A stretch of DNA of 64,000 nucleotides from Sagittula salina (lineage in GTDB: Bacteria; Pseudomonadota; Alphaproteobacteria; Rhodobacterales; Rhodobacteraceae). The notes under the pieces were generated by a model that worked only from the letters and a program-made list of their open reading frames with translations, was not told the DNA's origin and searched no databases. The stretch lies in the NCBI RefSeq assembly GCF_017813235.1, contig NZ_JAGISH010000005.1, positions 248,001 through 312,000 on the forward strand, read 5' to 3'. Positions 10,461-18,944 of the stretch are shown here, in pieces (position 1 is the first letter of the stretch; each line of letters opens with the position of its first letter). Made by a program: the position numbers and the translations under genes.

Positions 10461-12830
10461 TCAGAACTGGGTCGAGATGGTGAGGTTGAAGTTCTTCGCC
10501 TCATCCTGCTTCTGCTTCTTGAGCGGCTCGGAGAAATCGAGCCGAAGCGGACCCAGCGCGCTGTCCCAGAATACCGAGAAGCCAACCACGTGCCGCAGGT
10601 CGAAACCGGACGATATCACGGTGTTCCCCGGCGCGGGCGAAACGCCCGAGTTCACTCCCCAGACAGAACCCATGTCGTAGAACAGACCGCCGGAAATGCC
10701 GTATTCTTCAGGCAGACCGATGGGGAACTCCGCTTCGAACTTTGCCACGGCGTAGTAGTTGCCGCCCAGCGGATCGCTGTTGCCTGCCGCATCCACCTCG
10801 CGCGGGCCGATCCCGCCGTATTCGAAGCCCCGCATCAGTGAGGGCTGGATCTGGTAACGGTCGGTGACGCGCGACAAGCCCTTCGAATAGCTCAGGGCGC
10901 CGCCTTCGACGGTAGCGCGCAGCGTGACTTCCTCGCTCCAGACCTTTGTCTGCGCGACGGCCTTTGCCGAAGTCTTTACAAAGTTGGTGTCCCCGCCGAG
11001 CCCGCCGAAGTCCTGGCCGAACTCGATCAGGGTGCGGTTGTTGGGGCTGAGACCCGCGCGTTTCGTGTCCCAAGTGTAAGTGTAGCCCAGCGAGCTGTCT
11101 ACGCGGCGGCCAAGCGTCGCCTCCTGCTCGATGATGCCGCCGGTCAGGGACCCACCCGCCGCGATTTCAGACACACCGGCGGTGTAACGAAGCTGCAGCC
11201 GCCCATTGTCGGACACCGGGAATTCCACGAAGGGCCGGAAGAGCCCGGACGTCGTGTCGTAGTCCGAACCGAGGTTGTTGGTCTCCGAATAGTTGACCGT
11301 AACGCCCAGAGCGAGATCCTGCCCGAACACCGCCGGCTCCACGAAGCTGAAGCCGTAGTTCTTCGTCGCGGAGGCGCTGCTGATCTGAAAGCTGAGAGCC
11401 TGCCCACGGCCGAGGAAGTTGCGCTCCGAGAAGGAGGCCGTGGCGCCGAAGCCGCCGGTGGACGAATAGCTCGCACCGAAGGAGAGCGACCCGGTCGGCT
11501 GCTCTTCGACGTTGACGTCGACCACCACCTGCTGCGGCGTGGAGCCTTCCTTGGCGTTGACGTCGACGTTCTTGAAGAACCCCAGCGCGCGGATGCGTTC
11601 CGCGCTTTCGCGGATGGCGCGCGGGTTGAACGGGTCGCCTTCGACGGTGTCGAACTGGCGACGGATGACGCGGTCAACCGTGGTGGTGTTGCCCTCGATG
11701 TCGATTCGCTCGACAAAGATGCGCGGCCCGCGCACGAGATCGAAGGAGACGTCCAGCGTCAGGTCGCGGTCGTTGCGGTCGACGCGCGGATCGACACGGA
11801 CGAAGTTCAGACCCTCGCGCACGGCGAGTTTTTCCAGGCGGGCGATCTCTGTCTCGACGCGCGTCGGCGAATAGACCACGCCGGAGCGCAGCTTTATCGC
11901 GCGCTGGAACCGGTCCACGTCGACGTCGGGGAGGTCGGAATTTACCGTCACCTGCCCGACGCGGAATTGTTGGCCTTCTTCGACGTTGAAGGTCACGAAG
12001 TAACCGTCACGTTCCTGCGCCAGTTCGCCGTTCACGCCGGTGATGCGGAAGTCGACATAGCCACGCGCCATGTAGAAGTCGTTCAGCAACTGCTTGTCGA
12101 AAGCGACGCGATCCTCGATGAAGGTATCCTTCTTGATGATCGCGCGCAGGATGCCGGCCTGTTTCGTGTCGATCACGCGGCGCAGGCGGCGGTCGCTGTA
12201 GACGGTGTTGCCGACGAAACCGATGCGTTCCACCTCGGACACGCCACCTTCGAAGATCTCGAAAACGAGGTCGATGCGGTTATCCTTGCGGCGGATCACC
12301 TTCGGCGTCACCCGCGCGGCAAGGCGCCCCTGCTGCACGTAGGCCTCGGAAATCTTCTGGGCGTCATCCTCCGCCACACGCGGGCTGAACACCCGGCGCG
12401 TCTGGCTCTGCACGATGGTGGCGAGATCTTCGTCCTTGATCCGCTTGTTGCCCTCAAAGGCGATGCGGTTCACCGTGGGATACTCGACCACGCGGACCAC
12501 CAGCGTATTGCCCTGCGGCACGAGTTCGACACTCTCGAACAGACCGGAGCCAAGAATGCGCTGGTACGCATCGTTCAATTCACCGGCACTCACCCGCTGA
12601 CCGGGCGTGATGCGGGCGTAGGACAGGATCGTGCCGACCTCGACCCGCTGATTGCCCTGAACGTCCACGGTAGTGAAACTGTAGGCCTGCGCGTAGGCGG
12701 CCTGCGGGACGACCGTGATGGCAGTCGCCGCCCCCAATCCCACTGCCATGGACAGGCAGACAGCCTGGACCATGCTCAACCGTGCGGTTTCTTTTTTCAG
12801 CGCGTTACGCGCGGAAATGACCTTTGCCAT
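10461..12830 (-). CDS. bamA: Outer membrane protein assembly factor BamA
   Basis: A 789-aa essential outer-membrane insertase. A signal peptide (about residues 1-48, ending AAYAQA) precedes five POTRA repeats (for example VDVQGNQRVEVGTILSYARI, IAFEGNKRIKDEDL, IDIEGNTTTVDRVIRR) up to about residue 420. The C-terminal Omp85 barrel starts at TGSLSFGASYSSTGGFG. It contains the lid-loop VRGF-like motif as MRGFEYGGIGPRE and ends in ...TISTQF, with the terminal aromatic residue required of outer-membrane barrels. It is followed within 4 nt by the Skp-like chaperone. The start ATG 12830 has GGAT upstream and lies in a separate transcript from rseP. Confidence 0.97.
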   Translation of the reverse strand: MAKVISARNALKKETARLSMVQAVCLSMAVGLGAATAITVVPQAAYAQAYSFTTVDVQGNQRVEVGTILSYARITPGQRVSAGELNDAYQRILGSGLFESVELVPQGNTLVVRVVEYPTVNRIAFEGNKRIKDEDLATIVQSQTRRVFSPRVAEDDAQKISEAYVQQGRLAARVTPKVIRRKDNRIDLVFEIFEGGVSEVERIGFVGNTVYSDRRLRRVIDTKQAGILRAIIKKDTFIEDRVAFDKQLLNDFYMARGYVDFRITGVNGELAQERDGYFVTFNVEEGQQFRVGQVTVNSDLPDVDVDRFQRAIKLRSGVVYSPTRVETEIARLEKLAVREGLNFVRVDPRVDRNDRDLTLDVSFDLVRGPRIFVERIDIEGNTTTVDRVIRRQFDTVEGDPFNPRAIRESAERIRALGFFKNVDVNAKEGSTPQQVVVDVNVEEQPTGSLSFGASYSSTGGFGATASFSERNFLGRGQALSFQISSASATKNYGFSFVEPAVFGQDLALGVTVNYSETNNLGSDYDTTSGLFRPFVEFPVSDNGRLQLRYTAGVSEIAAGGSLTGGIIEQEATLGRRVDSSLGYTYTWDTKRAGLSPNNRTLIEFGQDFGGLGGDTNFVKTSAKAVAQTKVWSEEVTLRATVEGGALSYSKGLSRVTDRYQIQPSLMRGFEYGGIGPREVDAAGNSDPLGGNYYAVAKFEAEFPIGLPEEYGISGGLFYDMGSVWGVNSGVSPAPGNTVISSGFDLRHVVGFSVFWDSALGPLRLDFSEPLKKQKQDEAKNFNLTISTQF

Positions 12831-13003
12831 TTTAGCTGATCCACTTCGACATCCCTCGCAAAGTGGTTACCGGGAATGCCCGGGCTTGTCAAAAGCCCTG
12901 CCGCCGTTTTTGCGCGGGATTTCGGCGGTTCCCCATCCGGCAATACCAGATGCGGGCCGTTCCCGACCCGCTTATCCCCTGCACAGACGGGACATGTGTT
13001 GTC

Positions 13004-13135
13004 TCAGAGAACAAGCGTCCCGACAAGCGCGCCAAAAAACAACGCAAAAGCAATGGTACAGACATAGAGCAGCCGGTCGAAGTTGATCGAGACGAGCAGG
13101 CTCATGCTGCGGTATCCGGCGGTGATGGTCGACAT
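13004..13135 (-). CDS. Small single-helix membrane protein (43 aa)
   Basis: ATG 13135 to TGA 13004 on the minus strand gives 43 residues: a polar N-terminus with STITAGYRS, then one hydrophobic helix (about residues 22-43, LLYVCTIAFALFFGALVGTL). An AAGGA ribosome binding site lies about 9 nt upstream. It sits between rseP with its terminator and bamA, on the same strand as both, so it is probably the first gene of the bamA transcript or a monocistron. I do not recognise a named family. One-helix proteins of this kind often modulate a larger membrane complex, but nothing here shows which. Confidence 0.6.
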   Translation of the reverse strand: MSTITAGYRSMSLLVSINFDRLLYVCTIAFALFFGALVGTLVL

Positions 13136-13280
13136 GGAATCGGTCCTTGGTGTCAGTCCAGTTGCAGTTACCCCCTTATGGCCATGGATTCGGGCGGCAT
13201 TTGGGCATTCCTCCGAAAAAGGGTCGAGCTGATCGAGACAATGCGGCCTTCGGCGCTGCGCTGTCGGCCTACGGAATACG

Positions 13281-13314
13281 AAAACGCCGCCGCGACCCAG
13301 CGCGGCGGCGTTTC
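13281..13314 (-). terminator. Rho-independent terminator after rseP
   Basis: A perfect 13-bp stem (13282-13294 pairs with 13301-13313) with a 6-nt loop. Read on the minus strand it ends in TTTT, 20 nt after the rseP stop. It separates the rseP group from the small membrane gene and bamA. Confidence 0.85.
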
Positions 13315-13334
13315 CTGCAACGGGTGGAAGTGCA

Positions 13335-14681
13335 TCAGGGGCAGAACAGGTCGTTCGTCAGCCCGAAGGCCATCATGCCCAACACGAGGAACAAGCCGAT
13401 CGACATCAGAACCTTCAGCGCGCCTTCGCTGGGCGGGCGGCCTGAGACAGCCTCGTAGGCGTAGAACACGAGGTGTCCACCATCCAGGACCGGGATCGGA
13501 AAGAGGTTCAGCAAACCGATGGCCGTAGACAACACGGCGATCAACCAGATGAAGTTCGTGGTCCCCTGGCTCGCCATGTCGCCAGCCGTTTCCGCGATTC
13601 CGATGGGGCCCGAAAGGTTGCAGGTGCTGATTGCCCCCGTCGCCATGTGCCACAGCCCCGATACCGAGCCCGACATGATTTCCCACATCTGCACCACGCT
13701 CCCCGAAAGCGCCTGCCACAAGGAGGGCGTTACCGTGTCCGGCTCGAAGATGGAACCACTGCCCAGACCGATGCGGTAAACCGTGCGAAATCCGCCTTCC
13801 GCCAGGGGTTCGTCCACGCGGCGTGCCTCAAGCACTTTGGTCAGCACCTCGCCATGGCGCCAGATTTCCAGCTCGACCGGCGCGCCTTCGGATTTCTCGA
13901 TCACTTCGGGCAATTGCGAGAATGCAAAGACCGGGTCTCCATTCAGCTTGGTGATGACGTCGCCCGTCTGCAGGCCCGCGTCCATCGCTGCCGAGCGCGG
14001 CATGACACTGCCGACGATGGGCGCCAGCAGGTATGGCCCCTGCACGGTGATTTCCTGCCCGTCGCGCAGCACGTCATAGTCGAGCAGCGGCTCCATCGGC
14101 AGGCCGCGCAGAAAATCGCGGTAGGCCGCACCGGCGTCCGGCCCCGGCAGTGGCTTTCCCTCGATGGCGAGGATCTGGTCCCCCTCGCGCAGTTCCTGCG
14201 TGTAGGGCGTAGGCTGAAGCTCGGAAATCACCAGCGGGTCCGACGTCACGCCCCTGAACAGGAACACGGCGGTGAAAATGATGATCGACAGGGCAAAATT
14301 GAACGCAGGCCCCGCCGCCACCGTCGCCGTACGCGCCCAAAGTGGCGCGCCGATCATGGTCGAACGCTTCGCCGCCTCGTCCATGTCGTCCAGCGCGCCA
14401 TCCTCGGCGATTGCGCCGGAGGCATTGCCGTCGCCACGGAATTTCACGTAGCCGCCAAAGGGGATCAGGGCCAGTTGCCACTTCGTCCCGTCGCCATCGA
14501 CGCGGGACCAGATCACCGGGCCAAAGCCAAGGCTGAACACTTCGGGGAAAATCCCGGACTTCTTGCCGACAATGTAGTGGCCATATTCATGAATTGCGAT
14601 GATGACCGACAGGGCCACGATGAAGAATACGGCCGTCCAGAGAAAACCTCCGAACGTCGATGTCAATGTCGTCAGATCCAA
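13335..14681 (-). CDS. rseP: Site-2 intramembrane metalloprotease RseP
   Basis: A 448-aa M50 zinc protease of the inner membrane that cleaves membrane-bound substrates after a first site-1 cut. The zinc motif is IAIHEYGHYIVGKK (His31, Glu32, His35). The third ligand region is LFPIPVLDGGHLVFY near residue 400. A PDZ region lies between (PTPYTQELREGDQILAIEGKP, with a second PDZ-like unit at SAAMDAGLQTGDVITKLNG). Four membrane segments are visible. It begins 12 nt after dxr and is closed by a strong terminator. In alphaproteobacteria the natural substrates include PodJ-type or anti-sigma proteins; none is encoded nearby. Confidence 0.95.
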   Translation of the reverse strand: MDLTTLTSTFGGFLWTAVFFIVALSVIIAIHEYGHYIVGKKSGIFPEVFSLGFGPVIWSRVDGDGTKWQLALIPFGGYVKFRGDGNASGAIAEDGALDDMDEAAKRSTMIGAPLWARTATVAAGPAFNFALSIIIFTAVFLFRGVTSDPLVISELQPTPYTQELREGDQILAIEGKPLPGPDAGAAYRDFLRGLPMEPLLDYDVLRDGQEITVQGPYLLAPIVGSVMPRSAAMDAGLQTGDVITKLNGDPVFAFSQLPEVIEKSEGAPVELEIWRHGEVLTKVLEARRVDEPLAEGGFRTVYRIGLGSGSIFEPDTVTPSLWQALSGSVVQMWEIMSGSVSGLWHMATGAISTCNLSGPIGIAETAGDMASQGTTNFIWLIAVLSTAIGLLNLFPIPVLDGGHLVFYAYEAVSGRPPSEGALKVLMSIGLFLVLGMMAFGLTNDLFCP

Positions 14682-14693
14682 AATGTGCCCCTT

Positions 14694-15863
14694 CTAGGTC
14701 CTACCTGCAATAATTTCACCCGCCGTTACACGTGCCAAATGGTCGGCCTTAACCACCATATCAAGGTCAAACTCGTCATCAATATGTCCTGCGTTGGACG
14801 AAAGCCGCGTGAGAACCTCATCCACCACTTCAGCCATGCGGGTAAACCTGATGCGCCCATCGATGAAGGCGTCGAGCGCCACTTCCTTGGCGGCATTGAA
14901 TTGTGCCCCCGAAAGGCCACCCGCAGACATGACTTCGCGTGCCAGACGCAGGGCGGGCCAGCGATCCTCGCAGGCAGGACGAAAGCTCAGGCTGCCGAGC
15001 TTTACAAGGTCGAGCCGTTCGACAGGCAGCGCGCGGCGCTCCGGGTAGTGCAGCGCAAAGCCGATGGCGTGGCGCATGTCGGGCGGGCCGACGTGGGCCA
15101 TGAGTGCCCCGTCGTTGAACCCAACCAGCGCATGAATCATGCTTTCGGGGTGTACCACCGTCTCGATCCTGGCCGGGTCGAGGCCGAAAAACTCTTTCGT
15201 CTCGATCAGTTCAAGCGCCTTGTTGAACATCGACGCGCTGTCGATGGTGATGCGCTGTCCCATGTCCCAATTGGGATGGGTCGCGGCCTGCGCGGGCGTG
15301 GCACTGGCCAGTTTTTCCAGCGGCCAGTCGCGGAAGGCGCCGCCGCTGGCGGTGATGATGACACGTTCCACCGCGGCCATGTCCTCGCCGATCAGCGCCT
15401 GAAAGACCGCCGAATGTTCCGAATCCACCGGCAGCAGCCGCCCGCCGCCCTGCCGCGCCGTGCGCAGCATGAGCCGTCCGGCGCAAACCATACTTTCCTT
15501 GTTCGCCAACGCCAGCGTGGCACCGCGTGACAGCGCGCGCAGCCCAGGCTCCAGCCCGGCAGCACCGACGATGGCCGACATCACCCAGTCCGCGTCACGG
15601 TCAGCCGCCTCGAGGAGAGCCGAGCGCCCCGCCGCCGCCTCCACACCGGAGCCCGCCAGACGCGCGCGCAATTCGGGCAGCAGGCTTTCCTCCGCTGTGA
15701 CGGCGACCTTCGCCCGCAGCGCCTTGGCGTCCTTTGCCAGTTGCGCCACGTTGCGCCCGCCGGTCAGCGCGACGACCTCGTATTCCTGCGGCGCACGCGC
15801 GATCAGGTCGAGCGTGTTCCGCCCGATCGACCCCGTCGCGCCAAAGACAGTCACCCGCCGCAT
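14694..15863 (-). CDS. dxr: 1-deoxy-D-xylulose 5-phosphate reductoisomerase
   Basis: A 389-aa cytosolic enzyme that converts DXP to methylerythritol 4-phosphate with NADPH, the committed step of the MEP isoprenoid pathway. The N-terminus VTVFGATGSIGRNTLDLI is the NADPH site. LALANKESMVCAGRL and VDSEHSAVFQAL hold the metal and substrate residues, and SGGAFRDWPLEKLASA and HPNWDMGQRITIDSA are further signatures. It lies between cdsA (15 nt) and rseP (12 nt). Its product feeds UppS two genes upstream. Confidence 0.97.
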   Translation of the reverse strand: MRRVTVFGATGSIGRNTLDLIARAPQEYEVVALTGGRNVAQLAKDAKALRAKVAVTAEESLLPELRARLAGSGVEAAAGRSALLEAADRDADWVMSAIVGAAGLEPGLRALSRGATLALANKESMVCAGRLMLRTARQGGGRLLPVDSEHSAVFQALIGEDMAAVERVIITASGGAFRDWPLEKLASATPAQAATHPNWDMGQRITIDSASMFNKALELIETKEFFGLDPARIETVVHPESMIHALVGFNDGALMAHVGPPDMRHAIGFALHYPERRALPVERLDLVKLGSLSFRPACEDRWPALRLAREVMSAGGLSGAQFNAAKEVALDAFIDGRIRFTRMAEVVDEVLTRLSSNAGHIDDEFDLDMVVKADHLARVTAGEIIAGRT

Positions 15864-15878
15864 GTCACTCGCTCCCGT

Positions 15879-16664
15879 TCACAGCCCGGCCGGGAAATCG
15901 ACGATCTGCGAGGCAAAGACAAGAAAGACCGCCGCCCCCAGCATCCCGTCAAAACGGTCGAGCAGGCCGCCATGACCCGGAATCAGGGCGGAGGAATCCT
16001 TCACCCCCGCCTTCCGCTTCAGCGCGCTTTCGGCAATGTCTCCGATCTGGCTCGCCATGCTGACCGCGATGGAAATGCCGATCAGGCCGGAGCCGGTGTC
16101 CGTCAGCCCCATGAATATCCAGCCCACCAGCGCCGCCGCCAGCCAGCCCGCCGCCGTGCCCGACCACGTTTTCTTGGGCGAAACCTTCGGCCAGAACTTC
16201 GGCCCGCCAATAGCGCGGCCCGCGAAGTAGCCAAAGACGTCCGTGACCACGACGGTGGAGATCAGCCAGAGCATCCAGACCACGCCAAGCTCGTCGCGCA
16301 GGTCCATCATGCCATATCCGGCGAAAACGATGAGCGTGGCAAAGACCGCGTAGCGCGTACCGCCCTGCTGCATCCGTGCAAACCCGAGCATGGCCGGGGC
16401 CATCATCAACGGCAACGCCAGGCCCGGGTTCAACCGGATGGCCACCAGCGCCACAAGGAAAGTCGCCGCGCCAAGGAGGTATTGCGATCTTGTCCGACCG
16501 CTATCCAGCAGACAGACCAGTTCCCAGACCATCACCCCGGAGGCGACGGCGATCAGCAGGTGAAACACCCACCCCCCGGCCCAGACGCCGATGACGCCCA
16601 CGGCGATCATCACGACCGCCGACATCAGGCGGACCTTCAGATCGTCCCAGCGATGTGCACTCAT
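15879..16664 (-). CDS. cdsA: Phosphatidate cytidylyltransferase
   Basis: A 261-aa polytopic membrane enzyme that makes CDP-diacylglycerol from phosphatidate and CTP. The family signature near the C-terminus is seen: GPKFWPKVSPKKTWSGTAAG followed by SQIGDIAESALKRKAGVKD and IPGHGGLLDRFDG. I chose ATG 16664 because a G-rich ribosome binding site lies 6 nt upstream and the protein then starts SAHRWDDLKVR. The in-frame ATG 6 codons upstream has no such site. An 87-nt gap separates it from uppS. Confidence 0.94.
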   Translation of the reverse strand: MSAHRWDDLKVRLMSAVVMIAVGVIGVWAGGWVFHLLIAVASGVMVWELVCLLDSGRTRSQYLLGAATFLVALVAIRLNPGLALPLMMAPAMLGFARMQQGGTRYAVFATLIVFAGYGMMDLRDELGVVWMLWLISTVVVTDVFGYFAGRAIGGPKFWPKVSPKKTWSGTAAGWLAAALVGWIFMGLTDTGSGLIGISIAVSMASQIGDIAESALKRKAGVKDSSALIPGHGGLLDRFDGMLGAAVFLVFASQIVDFPAGL

Positions 16665-16751
16665 GTCTTTCCCCCCGCGCATCTTCGGCGCGTATTCGTA
16701 TCGTTACGCGCCTTCGGCGCGATGCTTTCCCGGTGCCGCGACCGCTTCGGA

Positions 16752-17558
16752 TCAGCCTTTCGCCGAGCCGAAGCGGCGATCGCGCTTGCCATAGGCGCCA
16801 CATAGCCGCCCGAACTCATCCGGCGAGAAATCCGGCCAGAGAGTGTCGACGAACTCGTATTCCGCGTAGGCGGACTGCCAGAGCAGGAAGTTGGAAATCC
16901 GCGCCTCTCCGCTGGTGCGGATGACAAGGTCCGGGTCCGGGAGGACATGCGTATCGAGATAGCGCGGCAATGTCTCTTCGCAAACGTCTTCGGGGCGAAG
17001 GCGCCCCTCGGCCACGTCCTGCGCCAGTCTTTGCGTGGCGCGGGCAACCTCGTCGCGGCCACCGTAATTCAGCGCGATGGTGAGGTTGGTACCTGTACAT
17101 CCGGAGGTCATGCGCTCCGCCTCGTCCATCAGGCCGCGCAGCTTCGCATCAAGCTTCGGCCGGTCACCGATGAAGCGCACGCGCACGTTTTCCTTCACGA
17201 AGGCCTGCATCTCCTTCATGATATAACGGCGAAAGAGGCTCATGAGCCCCGCCACCTCCACCTGAGTACGCTTCCAGTTCTCTGTGGAGAACGCGAAAAT
17301 CGTCAGATATTTGACGCCGTACTGCGGGCAGGCTTCGACGATTTCACGCACGCGCCGGGCGCCCGCGTGATGGCCGAACAGCCGTGGCCGACCGCGCATC
17401 GTGGCCCAGCGGCCATTGCCGTCCATGATGATCGCCACATGCCGCGGCGCGCCAACCGACGGACGGGCTTCGGTTCCGACCGCGATGCCCGGTCCGGCTT
17501 CGGTTCCGGGCTTTGCATTCGGGCTGGTGCCGCTCGGTGGGCTGGTCTGAAGGGTCAT
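16752..17558 (-). CDS. uppS: Undecaprenyl pyrophosphate synthase (cis-prenyltransferase)
   Basis: A 268-aa enzyme that elongates farnesyl-PP with isopentenyl-PP to the C55 carrier lipid for peptidoglycan and O-antigen. The catalytic site HVAIIMDGNGRWA (Asp46) is followed by HHAGARRVREIV, FAFSTENWKR and the C-terminal RTSGEARISNFLLWQSAYAE. ATG 17558 has a GGAAGGAG site 5 nt upstream. An unusual N-terminal extension of about 36 residues, rich in Pro/Gly/Thr, precedes the conserved core. It contains a near-duplicated DNA motif (GGCTTCGGTTCCG) and is probably disordered. Confidence 0.95.
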   Translation of the reverse strand: MTLQTSPPSGTSPNAKPGTEAGPGIAVGTEARPSVGAPRHVAIIMDGNGRWATMRGRPRLFGHHAGARRVREIVEACPQYGVKYLTIFAFSTENWKRTQVEVAGLMSLFRRYIMKEMQAFVKENVRVRFIGDRPKLDAKLRGLMDEAERMTSGCTGTNLTIALNYGGRDEVARATQRLAQDVAEGRLRPEDVCEETLPRYLDTHVLPDPDLVIRTSGEARISNFLLWQSAYAEYEFVDTLWPDFSPDEFGRLCGAYGKRDRRFGSAKG

Positions 17559-17756
17559 GCAGGCTCCTTCCGGGCAGAGCATTCCGGGTCCCGTCATCTC
17601 ATAGACGAAGTAGCGGGACTTGCCAAAGGGATAGTCGCGCGGGAGTCGTGCAGGCCCCCTGACCTGCAGGCAGCGTTTTCGGACCCCGGCGCCCTTTCTC
17701 GCGACCAGACGCTAGGCCAGAATCCTCATAATGGGGTTAATTGCTCTGCCCCGCAT

Positions 17757-18092
17757 TCAGCGCGGCAATCGCCAGACAGAGACATGCGCCCCGCTTGACG
17801 CGGTGACAGGCGCCCGGTCCCACCCGTCCCGGCGCGCCTCCGACACCATACCTGTAAACTGCGCCATCAGGTCCATCCCGGCGGGTCGAGCATAGCGGAA
17901 GGGCACATTGAGAGAGACTGCATCCTGCCCCTCCCGCCAGAGATGGTGCGGCACATGACGTTGCGATACGAAATCGAATTCCTCTACCCTCATGTGCCCG
18001 TCATCGCAGGCGATGGCGCGCAGCCGCTCGCCGGGTCGCCGGGTCGCCGCCTTGCAGCCGGTCATAGTGCCACGCCATCCGTCATCCCGCAT
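17757..18092 (-). CDS. Hypothetical protein, 111 aa
   Basis: A soluble-looking 111-aa product with no signal peptide or membrane helix that I do not recognise. It reads as a genuine protein: mixed composition, RVEEFDFVSQRHVPHHLW, and a C-terminal SSGAHVSVWRLPR that could be a final beta strand. ATG 18092 has a GGGGG stretch 5 nt upstream. The open frame extends to 18149, but that part runs through the frr terminator and is unlikely to be translated. It lies between frr and uppS on the same strand, so it sits inside an otherwise conserved gene order. Confidence 0.5.
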   Translation of the reverse strand: MRDDGWRGTMTGCKAATRRPGERLRAIACDDGHMRVEEFDFVSQRHVPHHLWREGQDAVSLNVPFRYARPAGMDLMAQFTGMVSEARRDGWDRAPVTASSGAHVSVWRLPR

Positions 18093-18132
18093 GAAAGCCC
18101 CCTCAGGGGAGTCTAGCCACGGATACGCCAAG

Positions 18133-18156
18133 AAAAAAGGGGCGGTCACCCGCCCC
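18133..18156 (-). terminator. Rho-independent terminator after frr
   Basis: A GGGGCGG/CCGCCCC stem of 7 bp (18139-18145 with 18150-18156) and a 4-nt loop, followed on the minus strand by six U residues (18133-18138). It lies 24 nt after the frr stop and should end the frr message before the 111-aa gene and uppS. Confidence 0.88.
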
Positions 18157-18179
18157 TCGGTTCCGTCCCTGCGCCAGGG

Positions 18180-18740
18180 TCAAACCTGCATGATCTCTTC
18201 CTGCTTGTGTTCCAGAGCAGCATCGACCCGTTTGATGTATGCGTCGGTCAGTTCCTGTACCTCGCCTTCCCAAAGCTTGGCATCGTCCTCGGACATGCTG
18301 TCCTTGCCCCTCTTGATCTGCTCCATCCCGTCGCGGCGGACGTTGCGGATCGATACGCGGGCATGCTCGGCGTATTGGCCCGCCACCTTGGTCAGGTCGC
18401 GGCGACGCTCTTCGTTCAGTTCCGGGATCGGCAGCATGATGATTGTGCCGTTCAGCTGCGGGTTGATGCCAAGCCCGCTTTCGCGGATCGCCTTCTCGAC
18501 CTTGCCGACCAGCGACTTGTCCCAGACGTTGATCGTCACCATGCGCGGTTCTGGCACGTTCACCGTGCCCACCTGATTGATCGGCGTCATGGAGCCGTAG
18601 GCGTCCACCTGGATCGGCTCGAGCATGGAGGCGGAGGCGCGTCCGGTCCGCAGCGAGGCGAATTCGGTCTTCAGGTTGCCCATGGCGCCGTCCATCCGGC
18701 GTTTGAGATCATCGGTATCCAGTTCGAACTCTTCGGACAT
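18180..18740 (-). CDS. frr: Ribosome recycling factor
   Basis: A 186-aa cytosolic factor that, with EF-G, splits post-termination ribosomes. The protein has the normal length and signatures [52 protein letters not shown] and [12 protein letters not shown]. It usually follows pyrH directly; here the pyrH-frr pair is split by a divergent regulator gene. It is ended by its own strong terminator. Its upstream region carries a nested inverted repeat (18849-18887). Confidence 0.97.
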   Translation of the reverse strand: MSEEFELDTDDLKRRMDGAMGNLKTEFASLRTGRASASMLEPIQVDAYGSMTPINQVGTVNVPEPRMVTINVWDKSLVGKVEKAIRESGLGINPQLNGTIIMLPIPELNEERRRDLTKVAGQYAEHARVSIRNVRRDGMEQIKRGKDSMSEDDAKLWEGEVQELTDAYIKRVDAALEHKQEEIMQV

Positions 18741-18848
18741 ATCTGGGCCTCGCGGAATGTAACCTTCGTCGGAGCCGAGGCTTATCCCGTCCCACGCGCC
18801 AGATCAATCACCGATCCGGCGCGGGGTGCTTCCCGTTCTGGCGACACG

Positions 18849-18887
18849 TAAGCCTTCGTTAAGCGCTTTCGTGCGAAAGAAGGCTTA
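18849..18887. promoter_or_regulatory. Nested inverted repeat in the frr / GlxA-regulator divergent region
   Basis: Outer arms TAAGCCTT (18849-18856) and AAGGCTTA (18880-18887) enclose inner arms CTTTCG (18866-18871) and CGAAAG (18874-18879). The inner and outer stems are contiguous on the right side, with a 9-nt bulge on the left. It lies 108 nt from the frr start and 57 nt from the regulator start. It could be an operator for the adjacent regulator or a structured leader. Confidence 0.4.
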
Positions 18888-18944
18888 GGGCAGGTCGATG
18901 CCCGAAACGCCACCAACCATACACGAAGCACCGGACCGGACCTC

